A DNA stretch of 32,548 nucleotides from a virus. Under the pieces are notes generated by a model. That model was not told the origin of the DNA. It searched no databases and saw only the letters and a list, made by a program, of their open reading frames with translations. Of this stretch, positions 15,195-22,905 are shown one piece after another. The translations under genes and the position numbers were made by a program. The stretch's first letter is position 1; each line of letters opens with the position of its first letter. The DNA is taken from positions 1 through 32,548 of IMG/VR virus record IMGVR_UViG_3300049846_001203. One strand, 5' to 3'.

Positions 15195-15902
15195 ATGGCG
15201 CTATTAATCTACACCCTTGTAGTCACACACCTCACCATAATTTGTGTTACACTATATCTACACCGCAGCCAAGCGCACCTAGGCGTGAGCTTTCATCCGG
15301 TAGTAAGTCATGTCATGCGTTTTTGGCTATGGCTCACAACTGGTATGGTCACCAGAGAATGGGTAGCTGCTCACCGTAAACATCATAGATTCAGCGACCA
15401 AGAAGGTGATCCGCACAGTCCACATGTGTTTGGTATCAAAACGGTATTGACCACTGGCGCATTACTTTACAATCGCGCAACCAAAGACACAGCAATGCTT
15501 GAACAATATGGTCGCGGAACTCCTGACGATTGGATAGAACGCAATCTTTACAGCCGATATTCACGGTTGGGAATTACTTTGCTATTGCTTGTAAATTTAC
15601 TATGGTTTTCTTGGTGGGGACTGCTGATATGGGCTGTTCAAATGATTTGGATACCATTCTGGGCCGCTGGTGTTATCAATGGTCTAGGACACTGGTGGGG
15701 GTATAGAAATGGCGAAACTCGCGATCACAGTAGAAACCTTAGTCCTTGGGGCGTTATTATTGGTGGCGAATGCCTGCATAATAACCATCATTTGGATCCT
15801 GCTAACCCTAGACTAAGTCGTCGCTGGTTTGAGTTTGATATTGGCTGGTTGTATATACGACTGTTGTGCCTATTAGGACTAGCCAAACTGAGAACCCAAT
15901 AA
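15195..15902 (+). CDS. Fatty acid desaturase (acyl-CoA/ACP type)
   Basis: This 235-residue integral membrane protein has the three histidine boxes of membrane-bound di-iron desaturases: HRSQAH (H23-H28), HRKHH (60-64) and HNNHH (195-199), with hydrophobic spans at about 1-22, 40-55, 125-165. It matches the delta-9-type acyl-CoA/acyl-lipid group in box spacing but is short, lacking the extended N-terminus and any fused cytochrome b5. It would introduce a double bond into acyl chains in the inner membrane, using host electron carriers. It ends the plus-strand membrane-protein cluster and overlaps the 2OG-oxygenase gene tail to tail by 24 bp. An acyl carrier protein gene lies 0.7 kb away. No good ribosome site precedes its ATG. 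Confidence 0.92.
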   Translation: MALLIYTLVVTHLTIICVTLYLHRSQAHLGVSFHPVVSHVMRFWLWLTTGMVTREWVAAHRKHHRFSDQEGDPHSPHVFGIKTVLTTGALLYNRATKDTAMLEQYGRGTPDDWIERNLYSRYSRLGITLLLLVNLLWFSWWGLLIWAVQMIWIPFWAAGVINGLGHWWGYRNGETRDHSRNLSPWGVIIGGECLHNNHHLDPANPRLSRRWFEFDIGWLYIRLLCLLGLAKLRTQ

Positions 15903-16601
15903 GCGGAAATTGTCCACAATGTGTTGCCAAACACCCTGAGGACTTTTTGTGTGTGACCACACCAGTTGAGCACTCACTGTAATTCGACGCCCAGGTCCTT
16001 GTAGCACCAGATGTGGTCTATTTGTTCTCAATAGCGCACTGGACACATTACTGGCAGTTTCAAAGTCAAAATCTGGACAGTCTGCCCAAGTTTTACGCCC
16101 TTCCACTAGATCTTGATACCAAGGCACATTCCAGTGGTTGTGATAAACTCCATGGCTTTCTCGTTCGTATGCTACCAGATCATCAACAGGCACATTCCAC
16201 CAACGAATAACGCCCGGGCTTGATGCCAACTCATAGTAGCTTAGGCGAGCTTCCAGCATGACACTTTCACCCGAAGGCAAACGAGTGCCATCCACATGAG
16301 GGTTTAGATTTTCGCCATTGGCGCCGCTGACAAATAAAGTAAAATTGCGACACTCAATGCCCAATGGCTTTAAAAATTCATTGGTATTTTGATGTGTGAG
16401 AGGAAAGAATTTTTTTACATCGGCAGCAGGACTTACTAGTTCTTGTCCCTGCGCTGTTTGTTTTTGAAAGGTTTGATTTACGTATTGAATAAATTTTTGT
16501 TTTTCACTGACTTCCATGCGTAATGCCAGTGGATAAAAATACTCAGGATTGGCCACAGCATCGCTGTAAGGATCCATCCTGAGTAAATTCTTTGCTCCCA
16601 T
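15879..16601 (-). CDS. 2OG-Fe(II) dioxygenase-like protein
   Basis: This 240-residue cytoplasmic protein looks like a 2-oxoglutarate/iron-dependent oxygenase. It has an H-x-D pair in NPHVDGTRLPSG (H102, D104), a candidate distal ligand H197 in RTNRPHLV, and R205/R206 about eight residues later to bind 2-oxoglutarate. The general shape resembles aspartyl/prolyl hydroxylase-like or lipid-hydroxylating members, but the substrate cannot be told. It follows the acyl carrier protein gene by one base, so an ACP-bound acyl or amino-acyl substrate is an attractive idea, unproven. No signal peptide. Confidence 0.62.
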   Translation of the reverse strand: MGAKNLLRMDPYSDAVANPEYFYPLALRMEVSEKQKFIQYVNQTFQKQTAQGQELVSPAADVKKFFPLTHQNTNEFLKPLGIECRNFTLFVSGANGENLNPHVDGTRLPSGESVMLEARLSYYELASSPGVIRWWNVPVDDLVAYERESHGVYHNHWNVPWYQDLVEGRKTWADCPDFDFETASNVSSALLRTNRPHLVLQGPGRRITVSAQLVWSHTKSPQGVWQHIVDNFRLLGSQFG

Positions 16602-16602
16602 T

Positions 16603-16842
16603 TTAATTTAGAATTTTTGGTTTTAGAATTTTGTAAGCCATTTCCATATTTTTAATTGCGTCGGCTTCGTCATCGGTGATTTCAATGCCAAACTTATCTT
16701 CCCAGGCCATTATTAATTCAACAGCACTAAGGCTGTCAATATCCATGTCACTGAAACCAGTATGAATATTGACAATTTTAATGTCTAGAATTTCTTCAAC
16801 TACTTGATTAATTTTTATTTCTAATTCATCAAACTGTGACAT
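16603..16842 (-). CDS. Acyl carrier protein
   Basis: A 79-residue acidic four-helix protein with the phosphopantetheine site DSLS (S37) in MDIDSLSAVEL, followed by the helix-III pattern WEDKFGIEITDDEADAI. Size and charge are those of a free acyl or peptidyl carrier protein. It must be modified by a host phosphopantetheinyl transferase, since none is seen here. It lies 8 bp after the cyclase gene and 1 bp before the oxygenase gene. The divergence of helix I from AcpP types suggests a dedicated carrier, not a copy of host AcpP. Confidence 0.9.
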   Translation of the reverse strand: MSQFDELEIKINQVVEEILDIKIVNIHTGFSDMDIDSLSAVELIMAWEDKFGIEITDDEADAIKNMEMAYKILKPKILN

Positions 16843-16850
16843 TTATTTTC

Positions 16851-18896
16851 TCATTTGCTTGTGGCTCTATAGGTACCGTCCCAATTTGGTGGTAGCCCTT
16901 CATTCATGCGCTCCAGCATATTTTCATAATATTGGCGCAATTCGTTATCTTCTTTGATAAGTTTCTCACATGATTTAATAGCGCGAGTCCAATCTCCACG
17001 ATAATAAGCTGTCAAATATATATCGTGCTGTGTGGGGTTAGTCTTGCCCAAGGTATAGATTTTTACACCCTGTGTCTTACCTTTTACAGCAATGCAGTCT
17101 AGCTCAACCACTGGATATTCGTCTCGCACAAGCTCTGCTGTACGCTGTCCTAGAATAATCTTGACACCATACGGCTTAGACTGGCCCTCGAGTCTTGACG
17201 CCAAATTAACACCGTCGCCAAGACAAGTGTAATCAAAACGCTGATCGCTGCCCATGTTACCCACAACAACGGAGGCAGTATTAATGCCAAGACCCATACC
17301 AAAAGGTGGTACGCCTTCTGCCGCAATTTCTGCATTAAATGCATCTAAACTTCCCATCATTTCCAGTGCTGTCTTAACAGCCTGGTGTGCATGCCTGGGT
17401 TCGTCCACAGGTGCGTTCCAAAATGCCATTTGTGCATCACCAATGTACTTGTCTAGCGTGCCGTTGTTGTCAATGATTTTGCGAGTCATTGCAGTCATGT
17501 AACGGTTCATGATCTTGGTTAAGCCTTGTACATCTTTGCCATAGTGTTCAGAGATTGTGGTAAAGCCTCGTACATCAGTGAACATAATAGATAGTTCGCG
17601 TTCATCGCCGCCTAGTTGTAGTAGTTCTGGATTCTTTTGTAATTTGGCAACCAAGGCCGGACTTAGGTAAGTGCCAAACTGCTTTTTGATCTGTTGTTTT
17701 TGTTTGAACTCCACAACAAATCTTGCAAATAGTGCGTGTCCATACAGCACAACTGCGGCAAATACAACATAGTACATATCCCATAGCTGACTGTAGGTCG
17801 TCCATAGGTACATACCACCTTGTACTGTTCCAAACACTAGGCCTGCAAGAACCAAAGCTGCTGCCCAAATTGGTACTCTAGGCATGGCAAAAATAACAAT
17901 GGCTGCAATCAGCACAATGACCAAAAGCTCAACCAAGTTAGCCCAGGCCAAACGCACAGGACTTTCGCCGTCGATCAGTGTTTGAATAGCTTGTGCTTGT
18001 AAATTATGTGCCCATGTTTCGCCACGAGGTGTGGCAATGATACCGCCAAGTCCTTCTACTGCCAACCCCAGCACTACAATTTTGCCTTTGAGGTCAAGGT
18101 CTCTGCGACTAAGATCTCCCAGCTCGTAGCTGGCAAATTCCTTGTTCCAGCGTAGCCATACACGGCCATTGGCATCAGTGTCTACAATAGGTTGACCAGC
18201 AATGCGTACTTTTTCTACACCAGCTTCGGTCATTTTCATTTGATAGCTTTGCTCGCCGGTGTACACACGAAGTGCTTCAAGCGGCAAACTTGGATAGTAT
18301 TCTTTGTTTACTGTGACTACCAATGGCATACGACGAACAACACCGTCTACTTCGGGTGCCGCAACAGTGGTACCAACACCTCGGGCACTCTGCGCCAGCT
18401 CAGGTCTTGGACTCAGTGCGCCGGGCCAGTTAAACAACCAAATATAAGGATCGCCGCCCATGACAGCAACGCCACGACGAACAGCGTCGGGCTTTTTGTT
18501 TTGTGTGGTAGGTGTTTGTGCAATAACACTAGGAGCTCGATTCAGCGCCTGTGCCAATTCAGCATCACCGCCTAACCTGTCCTTTTCTGTCATGAGGATA
18601 GGAACAACAATGGCGCCTGCACCAAGTTCTTGTATGCGCTTGATGGCCTGTGCTATTTCTCTGCGGTCCCAGGGCCATTGACCAAGTCGTGCCATGCTGG
18701 GCTCGCCGATGTTAATGACCACAACTTCATCACTGGCAGTGACTGTTTCACTGCTTAACAAAGTATCAAAGCCCTTGAGCTGTAGACTTTGTACTGCTGC
18801 CGGATTTGATATCTTGAGCCAGATTAACAAAGCGGCAGTAACAGCCACCCAGGTCACACTCCATACACTGGGTATCATTTTTAAGTACTTTTTCAT
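16851..18896 (-). CDS. CHASE2-domain class III adenylate cyclase (transmembrane receptor cyclase)
   Basis: This 681-residue protein has an N-terminal membrane span (about 12-27), an extracytoplasmic CHASE2 sensor (about 35-310, with INIGEPSMARLGQWPWDRR), three further spans (about 320-393), and a class III nucleotide cyclase domain (about 430-620). Catalytic residues are intact: metal Asp D441 (FTDVRGFTTISE) and D487 (LDKYIGDAQMAFW), base-selecting K483 and T557, N564 and R568 (CLGDGVNLASRLEG). The K/T pair fits class IIIb adenylate cyclases making cAMP. A C-terminal 60 residues (YLTAYYRGDWTRAIKSCEKL) look TPR-like. In bacteria CHASE2 cyclases often sit beside FecR-domain genes, as here. It has its own sigma70-type promoter and a GAGGT site, so it may be made early. 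A full receptor cyclase in a phage is very unusual. Confidence 0.93.
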   Translation of the reverse strand: MKKYLKMIPSVWSVTWVAVTAALLIWLKISNPAAVQSLQLKGFDTLLSSETVTASDEVVVINIGEPSMARLGQWPWDRREIAQAIKRIQELGAGAIVVPILMTEKDRLGGDAELAQALNRAPSVIAQTPTTQNKKPDAVRRGVAVMGGDPYIWLFNWPGALSPRPELAQSARGVGTTVAAPEVDGVVRRMPLVVTVNKEYYPSLPLEALRVYTGEQSYQMKMTEAGVEKVRIAGQPIVDTDANGRVWLRWNKEFASYELGDLSRRDLDLKGKIVVLGLAVEGLGGIIATPRGETWAHNLQAQAIQTLIDGESPVRLAWANLVELLVIVLIAAIVIFAMPRVPIWAAALVLAGLVFGTVQGGMYLWTTYSQLWDMYYVVFAAVVLYGHALFARFVVEFKQKQQIKKQFGTYLSPALVAKLQKNPELLQLGGDERELSIMFTDVRGFTTISEHYGKDVQGLTKIMNRYMTAMTRKIIDNNGTLDKYIGDAQMAFWNAPVDEPRHAHQAVKTALEMMGSLDAFNAEIAAEGVPPFGMGLGINTASVVVGNMGSDQRFDYTCLGDGVNLASRLEGQSKPYGVKIILGQRTAELVRDEYPVVELDCIAVKGKTQGVKIYTLGKTNPTQHDIYLTAYYRGDWTRAIKSCEKLIKEDNELRQYYENMLERMNEGLPPNWDGTYRATSK

Positions 18897-18918
18897 GTGA
18901 ATTTTACCTCGCTAGAAC

Positions 18919-18947
18919 ATTGTAACGGAAGTACTTAGCGAAGTCAA
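18919..18947 (-). promoter_or_regulatory. Sigma70-type promoter for the CHASE2 cyclase
   Basis: Minus-strand TTGACT (18947-18942), 17-bp spacer, TACAAT (18924-18919). Expected start is near 18912. GAGGT at 18910-18906 is nine bases before the ATG at 18896. It fills the 59-bp gap after the curlin/discoidin gene and shows the same -35 as the DsbA promoter. Confidence 0.72.
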
Positions 18948-18955
18948 ATCCTGGA

Positions 18956-20668
18956 TCACTGTCCTTGGTTCACTGTGATCCTAGCACATCCACCTGCTGT
19001 GGCACAGTTACTGGTAATGGAGTAAAACTGTTGAGTACTGCCACTTTGAGTGAGAATGAGTTCTTGTGGCAATCCACTTAGGTTGATTTTGGCCATATGA
19101 CTGGCACTACCTTGCTGAGTAATGTCCACACTTTTGTTTCCACCGCTGAGTGTTACTTCGGCATAGTGACTGCCAGAATCTCGTTGCTGAATAGTCAAAG
19201 AGTTATTGTTATCATTGACTGTGGCAAACACTCCTTTGCCACCACCAGTGCTTTGTTGAGTTATGTTTACAGTATTATTACTGCCCAGTACTCTAAGATC
19301 TGTGTAATTGACTTGTGTGTTGGCTGTGCCAGATTGGGTAACGTTAACTGTATTGCCAGACCCATTTCCATAATACTCGGTATAATTTTGTCGAGTACCA
19401 GTTTGCTGAACGGTAATGGTATTATAGTTGCCTATCTGCTCAATTCGCACCTTGCTGTCATTGGTAGTGCGACCCAAAAAGGCATTGACCTTGGCTGTGT
19501 TAGTGGCGTCAGCACTAAATGGCGCAGAGCTTCCGCCACAGCAAAGACTTCCAGGATTGGACACAGTTGATCCGGATGCAGTTGATGTTGTTGTACTACT
19601 GGAATCATATATGTAGGTGATTTCTGCAATCTGCATACTGTTACAATCTAGACCGCATCCGTCGCCGGCTTTGGTTGTTGGAAAGAAAATATAATAATAA
19701 GCATAAGCAGTGGCATTGGTCACTGGAATTTCAGGGCTGGTCCAAAATCTAGTGTTGCTAAGACTTAAACTACCTTGCTGGATCAGCGTCCAGTTTACAC
19801 CGTCATTGCTGCCATAAAGTTTATAACTGGTAGGATCTCGGCCTGGAAAATCATTGGCTGTGGTCAATTTAAATGCAGTAACAGCACGGCCAGAGTTTAG
19901 TTTTACAGTAACACCAGCATTATACTTGTCAAAGTTCAAGTACTTGGTGTTGGGATTGTTGTCAAATGCATTTGCCGCACCTTCGCCTGCTGGGCTGTTG
20001 TTACTGGTAGGATAGTGGTTGGTAATGTAGATTGCTGCGCCAGCTGTGACATTATTGTTATAAATTGGTGTAGGGGTAGGTGTTGGTGCGCTGGTGTAGG
20101 TTTGTCCAGACGCCAATGGAGTAGTAGAACCCGTTGACGCAAATGTGTTTAGCTGTGTGGTAGTTGGATTTCGGGTACCAGTCCAGGTGTAACCGCCTGT
20201 ACCTGTTAGGCCAGTGTTGGTACTGAACAGTTGGCCAGTGTCGTTATCGCTGCCCATGAAAAAGAAAAATGACTTACCATTGGCATCTGTTCCCATGTTG
20301 ATAACCTTACCAGTACCAATGACGCCTGCTACTGTACCGTTGCTGTTATAAACTTTTGCAGTCCATGGAAAATTGGCATTACCACTGGCTTCAAACTTTA
20401 CATATTGTCCTGTTTGCCAAGACCATTGTCCAGTGGTCCAGGGAATTTTATACATGGTACCTGGATTTGTAGCATAAATTTGACAGGTTGTTGTTCCAGT
20501 ACAGGCACTGACATTCCATTGGCTGTCGGCAATTTGATAACGGCCAAATTGCAAGTCTACGAAAGTTGTTTGTGCCAACGCACATTTAGACATCGCAGAC
20601 AAAAACAGCGCAACAATTAGCCACGCCCAAAATTTTGGCCTAGCTGAATGTAATAGACTTTTAATCAT
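18956..20668 (-). CDS. Secreted discoidin-domain protein with C-terminal curlin repeats
   Basis: This 570-residue protein has a signal peptide (KFWAWLIVALFLSAMSKCALAQ, split over residues 12-33, cleavage after ALA or AQ). Residues about 35-200 are a Gly/Thr-rich region of unknown fold. Residues about 210-365 look like an F5/8 type C (discoidin) carbohydrate-binding domain: AFDNNPNTKYLNF, YKLYGSNDGVNWTLI and a C-terminal DCNSMQIAEITY strand. From about residue 407 there are roughly seven curlin-type repeats, e.g. RIEQIGNYNTITVQQTG, GSGNTVNVTQSG and GSNNTVNITQQS, with regular N and Q positions typical of CsgA/CsgB. It could be a fibre subunit with a sugar-binding head, or a nucleator. I use the ATG at 20668, which gives a proper signal peptide; the longer start at 20704 lies within the 57-residue gene. 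Confidence 0.85.
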   Translation of the reverse strand: MIKSLLHSARPKFWAWLIVALFLSAMSKCALAQTTFVDLQFGRYQIADSQWNVSACTGTTTCQIYATNPGTMYKIPWTTGQWSWQTGQYVKFEASGNANFPWTAKVYNSNGTVAGVIGTGKVINMGTDANGKSFFFFMGSDNDTGQLFSTNTGLTGTGGYTWTGTRNPTTTQLNTFASTGSTTPLASGQTYTSAPTPTPTPIYNNNVTAGAAIYITNHYPTSNNSPAGEGAANAFDNNPNTKYLNFDKYNAGVTVKLNSGRAVTAFKLTTANDFPGRDPTSYKLYGSNDGVNWTLIQQGSLSLSNTRFWTSPEIPVTNATAYAYYYIFFPTTKAGDGCGLDCNSMQIAEITYIYDSSSTTTSTASGSTVSNPGSLCCGGSSAPFSADATNTAKVNAFLGRTTNDSKVRIEQIGNYNTITVQQTGTRQNYTEYYGNGSGNTVNVTQSGTANTQVNYTDLRVLGSNNTVNITQQSTGGGKGVFATVNDNNNSLTIQQRDSGSHYAEVTLSGGNKSVDITQQGSASHMAKINLSGLPQELILTQSGSTQQFYSITSNCATAGGCARITVNQGQ

Positions 20669-20837
20669 ATGTTCTTTTAAACCATGTTGTTTGTTCAAGT
20701 TCATTGAGAATCTCAGAACCTGGTAAGTTAGTTTCTCTTACAGCTAGCTCAATGAAATCTTTCCACCTGGACACATAATACTCGTTTTCTTGGATCCATT
20801 GTTGGTACATTAGTTGAAATAAGTTCATATTTGTCAT
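20664..20837 (-). CDS. 57-residue protein in the FecR/curlin junction
   Basis: Between the FecR gene and the curlin/discoidin gene there is a complete small frame: ATG at 20837, overlapping the FecR stop as ATGA, and a TAA at 20666-20664 that overlaps the next gene's ATG by 5 bp. The product, MTNMNLFQLMYQQWIQENEY..., is aromatic, acidic and without signal peptide; YVSRWKDFIELAVRE suggests an amphipathic helix. Coupled overlaps on both sides argue that it is a real gene. It also explains the otherwise 165-bp hole between two genes that are packed tightly elsewhere. No function recognised. Confidence 0.6.
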
Positions 20838-21934
20838 CGTCGTAGTACTCCGCCGTTTTGTTTAATAAAAACAGTATTACCACCAGCACCACCTGTGCCA
20901 ATTACTTCAGTGGCACTTTGATCGTTGTGTACAATAGTAACTGTGGTATTACTGCTGTAGCCTTGTGTTTTGACTTCAGCATAGTGATCTTCATTGGAGC
21001 GAAAAGCAATGCCGCGTCCGCGACTTTGAATATCTGCTGCTTCAGGATTATTCCATACAACACAAACATGAGTACTGGCGTTACATCCGGTATTACTTGC
21101 TGCCTGTTGTAGCATTAATAGTCTAGCTCTTTCTATGTCTTCGTTGGTTTCTTGAATGCGCTGACTTATTCTTCTCTGCGCTTCGGCTTCTATTTCTGCT
21201 TCTAGTTCTTCACGACGAGTGCGGGTATGCTGCTTTACTGCCTGTGCAACCTCGGGTGGTCTAGAAATAATCAGCAAATTGTTAATTTTTGACTCAACGG
21301 TATTAATGATTACCGGGGGTGTTGGTTTAGTATCAAATGCAATAATATAAGTGGATTCAAATGCTTTGTCAAGTACTACAGTACCAGCCGCATTGGTAAC
21401 CTCAATTCGTCCTACTCTGCAACGATTTTCTTCTAGCTCGTATTTCTTTTGCTCGCTTTCATCTTTGCAACTTGGAAGCAATACCACAAGACTTTGTCCT
21501 GTTTCATCTACGGTCATTGAAAAGTCTGTGCCACGCACAGCAATGTTTGCTGTAGGAGTATTGACTGCAACCTGTTGTGGATTGTTCTTGGCTATTTGAC
21601 CACTGGCATAGCGCACAGTACCCATGCTGACCTTCATGGCCAACTTACCAGCGTCAGATCTGCGAGGATCAAACACAAAATCATCAATTACCAATTTGGA
21701 ATTTTCAGTTATCTTTACCTTGGTGTCATCTTTAAATGTTATAGAACTAGCACAGGCCTGCGTTCTGTAGGTATCCATGCTTTCAATACTGGTTCCTTTG
21801 ACACCAGATGAAACTGCTCGGCCACGTTGCACTTCACACTGAGTACCTTTGTTTTCGCTAACAACCCCAATGGATTGAGCAAAGGCGGTACTCAGCTGAA
21901 GTGATAGCACCAATATCAATGGTGACTTCCACAT
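20834..21934 (-). CDS. FecR-domain periplasmic/secreted protein with curlin-like tail
   Basis: This 366-residue protein has a signal peptide (MWKSPLILVLSLQLSTAFA, cut before QS) and a FecR domain at about 25-165: GVKGTSIESMDTYRT, ITFKDDTKVKITENSKLVID and the strand ANIAVRGTDFSMTV. Residues about 230-275 (RTRREELEAEIEAEAQRR) are a coiled coil. The last 60 residues hold HYAEV, also found in a curlin repeat of the discoidin protein, and end GGAGGNTVFIKQNGG, a curlin-like N...Q unit. FecR domains here are probably polymer- or signal-sensing rather than iron sensors, since no TonB receptor or sigma factor is present. It starts two bases after the curlin gene and precedes the cyclase, matching the usual FecR-CHASE2 pairing. 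Confidence 0.86.
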   Translation of the reverse strand: MWKSPLILVLSLQLSTAFAQSIGVVSENKGTQCEVQRGRAVSSGVKGTSIESMDTYRTQACASSITFKDDTKVKITENSKLVIDDFVFDPRRSDAGKLAMKVSMGTVRYASGQIAKNNPQQVAVNTPTANIAVRGTDFSMTVDETGQSLVVLLPSCKDESEQKKYELEENRCRVGRIEVTNAAGTVVLDKAFESTYIIAFDTKPTPPVIINTVESKINNLLIISRPPEVAQAVKQHTRTRREELEAEIEAEAQRRISQRIQETNEDIERARLLMLQQAASNTGCNASTHVCVVWNNPEAADIQSRGRGIAFRSNEDHYAEVKTQGYSSNTTVTIVHNDQSATEVIGTGGAGGNTVFIKQNGGVLRR

Positions 21935-21936
21935 TT

Positions 21937-22740
21937 TTATCTCGAAATAGCAGTTACTGGATTAACAATAGCACTACTGCTGGTTCTTACAGTAATAGTG
22001 TTGTTGCTACCAGTTGTTTGAATATTTACTGTGGTGTCGTTGGTGCCTTGTTGCTGTGTAGTAATGCTGTTGGTGTTGCCAGTGACAGATGCTATTAGTA
22101 CATGTCCATTGGCTCCAGCAGCGTCAGTTTGTTGCACATTAAAAATATTGCTGCCGCCGCTGATACTAATAGTACTGCTACCATTTGAGCTCTTAAGCTC
22201 TTTGGTGATTTGGTTACTGTCACCTGTGATGCTTATGGTGCTGGTAATATCACTGCCAACAATTTGTTGTAGAATTAAATTTGAATCACCAGTGATTGTT
22301 TCAGTAACAGTATTGCGTAAATTTGCAGCATTGTTAGCGTCACCAATTACCAAGTTGGTAAGGTTACTGTGACCAGTAACTGTGCTTGAGTATGCGTTAT
22401 CGTTTCCTTGGATGTCGTAACGAGTACTGTTGCTATTACCAGTCTGTGTCACTGCAACGGTATTTGAGCTGCCAGTGATTGTAGCATAGTTCGAACTGCT
22501 TGGTGCGGTTGGAAAGAATGTTGTGACACCGGTTGCCGCAACAGACTTTGCCGCAGTAGTTGCAACACCACCAATGTTGTTACTACCTCCCACTTGTTGT
22601 AGTGTTACGGTATTAGAGTTACCAACTTGCTCAATATAAACCTTGTTTGGTCCAGTTGCTGCTTGAGCAAAAGCAACCTGTGGTACAAGTGTGCCTAGCC
22701 CTAGCATCATTGCAAGTGTTAATTTCTTATAAGATACCAT
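21937..22740 (-). CDS. Curlin-repeat amyloid subunit (CsgA/CsgB-like)
   Basis: This 267-residue secreted protein has a clear signal peptide (LTLAMMLGLGTLVPQVAFA, cut before QA) followed by about eight curlin-type repeats of 22-28 residues. Examples are YIEQVGNSNTVTLQQVGGSN, VAVTQTGNSNS, GDSNLILQQI, GGSNIFNVQQTD and GNTNSITTQQQGT. N and Q fall at fixed spacing, the ladder pattern of CsgA beta-strands. E. coli CsgA has five repeats; this has more, with less regular Q positions. It should be exported through the CsgG pore encoded just upstream. No CsgC or CsgE gene is seen. It sits behind a structured 165-bp leader with a TATAAATC box. Confidence 0.87.
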   Translation of the reverse strand: MVSYKKLTLAMMLGLGTLVPQVAFAQAATGPNKVYIEQVGNSNTVTLQQVGGSNNIGGVATTAAKSVAATGVTTFFPTAPSSSNYATITGSSNTVAVTQTGNSNSTRYDIQGNDNAYSSTVTGHSNLTNLVIGDANNAANLRNTVTETITGDSNLILQQIVGSDITSTISITGDSNQITKELKSSNGSSTISISGGSNIFNVQQTDAAGANGHVLIASVTGNTNSITTQQQGTNDTTVNIQTTGSNNTITVRTSSSAIVNPVTAISR

Positions 22741-22818
22741 TTTTCCAATAGGCAGATTATTATGTTCTCTTGCCTACTCTCCTGGGCGCCTTGCCCGCTG
22801 TACCGGATTTCTTATCCG

Positions 22819-22826
22819 GATTTATA
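22819..22826 (-). promoter_or_regulatory. T4-late-like box TATAAATC upstream of curlin
   Basis: Minus-strand TATAAATC (22826 to 22819), seven of eight bases of TATAAATA, between two hairpins and 78 bp before the curlin ATG. A transcript from here would start with the CCGGAT and GGGC hairpins in its leader. Confidence 0.45.
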
Positions 22827-22852
22827 AGTCCTACTACTCTTGGACTTTTTTA
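22825..22852 (+). terminator. Plus-strand intrinsic terminator-like hairpin
   Basis: AAGTCC, 10-nt loop, GGACTT, then a run of T on the plus strand (about 22847-22852). A second, AGATTC-TTA-GAATCT plus TTTT, ends at 22906. Both face against the curli genes, which run on the minus strand. They may stop antisense transcription or end a small RNA. Confidence 0.45.
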
Positions 22853-22905
22853 AATTACTATCTAAGTATTTTTCTTCTTCCTTTACTAGATTCTTAGAAT
22901 CTTTT

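Larger units (their letters stand above)
22741..22905. other. Five-hairpin intergenic region upstream of curlin
   Basis: This 165-bp gap between csgG and the curlin gene has five perfect inverted repeats, read on the plus strand: TAGGCA/TGCCTA (16-nt loop), GGGC/GCCC (5), CCGGAT/ATCCGG (5), AAGTCC/GGACTT (10) and AGATTC/GAATCT (3). On the minus strand they would form a folded 5' leader of curlin. On the plus strand the last two are each followed by T-runs (TTTTTT, TTTTT), as in intrinsic terminators, so an antisense RNA is possible. No coding frame of note lies within it. Confidence 0.6.

Noticed and set aside
18956-22740. Repetitive DNA in the curlin genes as a CRISPR array or tandem DNA repeat
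   Set aside because: Periodicity is in the protein (N and Q ladder); nucleotide units vary in length and sequence and stay in frame behind signal peptides.
22741-22830. Cyclic-di-GMP or other known riboswitch in the curlin leader
   Set aside because: Stems are present but I could not match the conserved loop bases of any riboswitch I know, including GEMM; left as an unnamed structured element.
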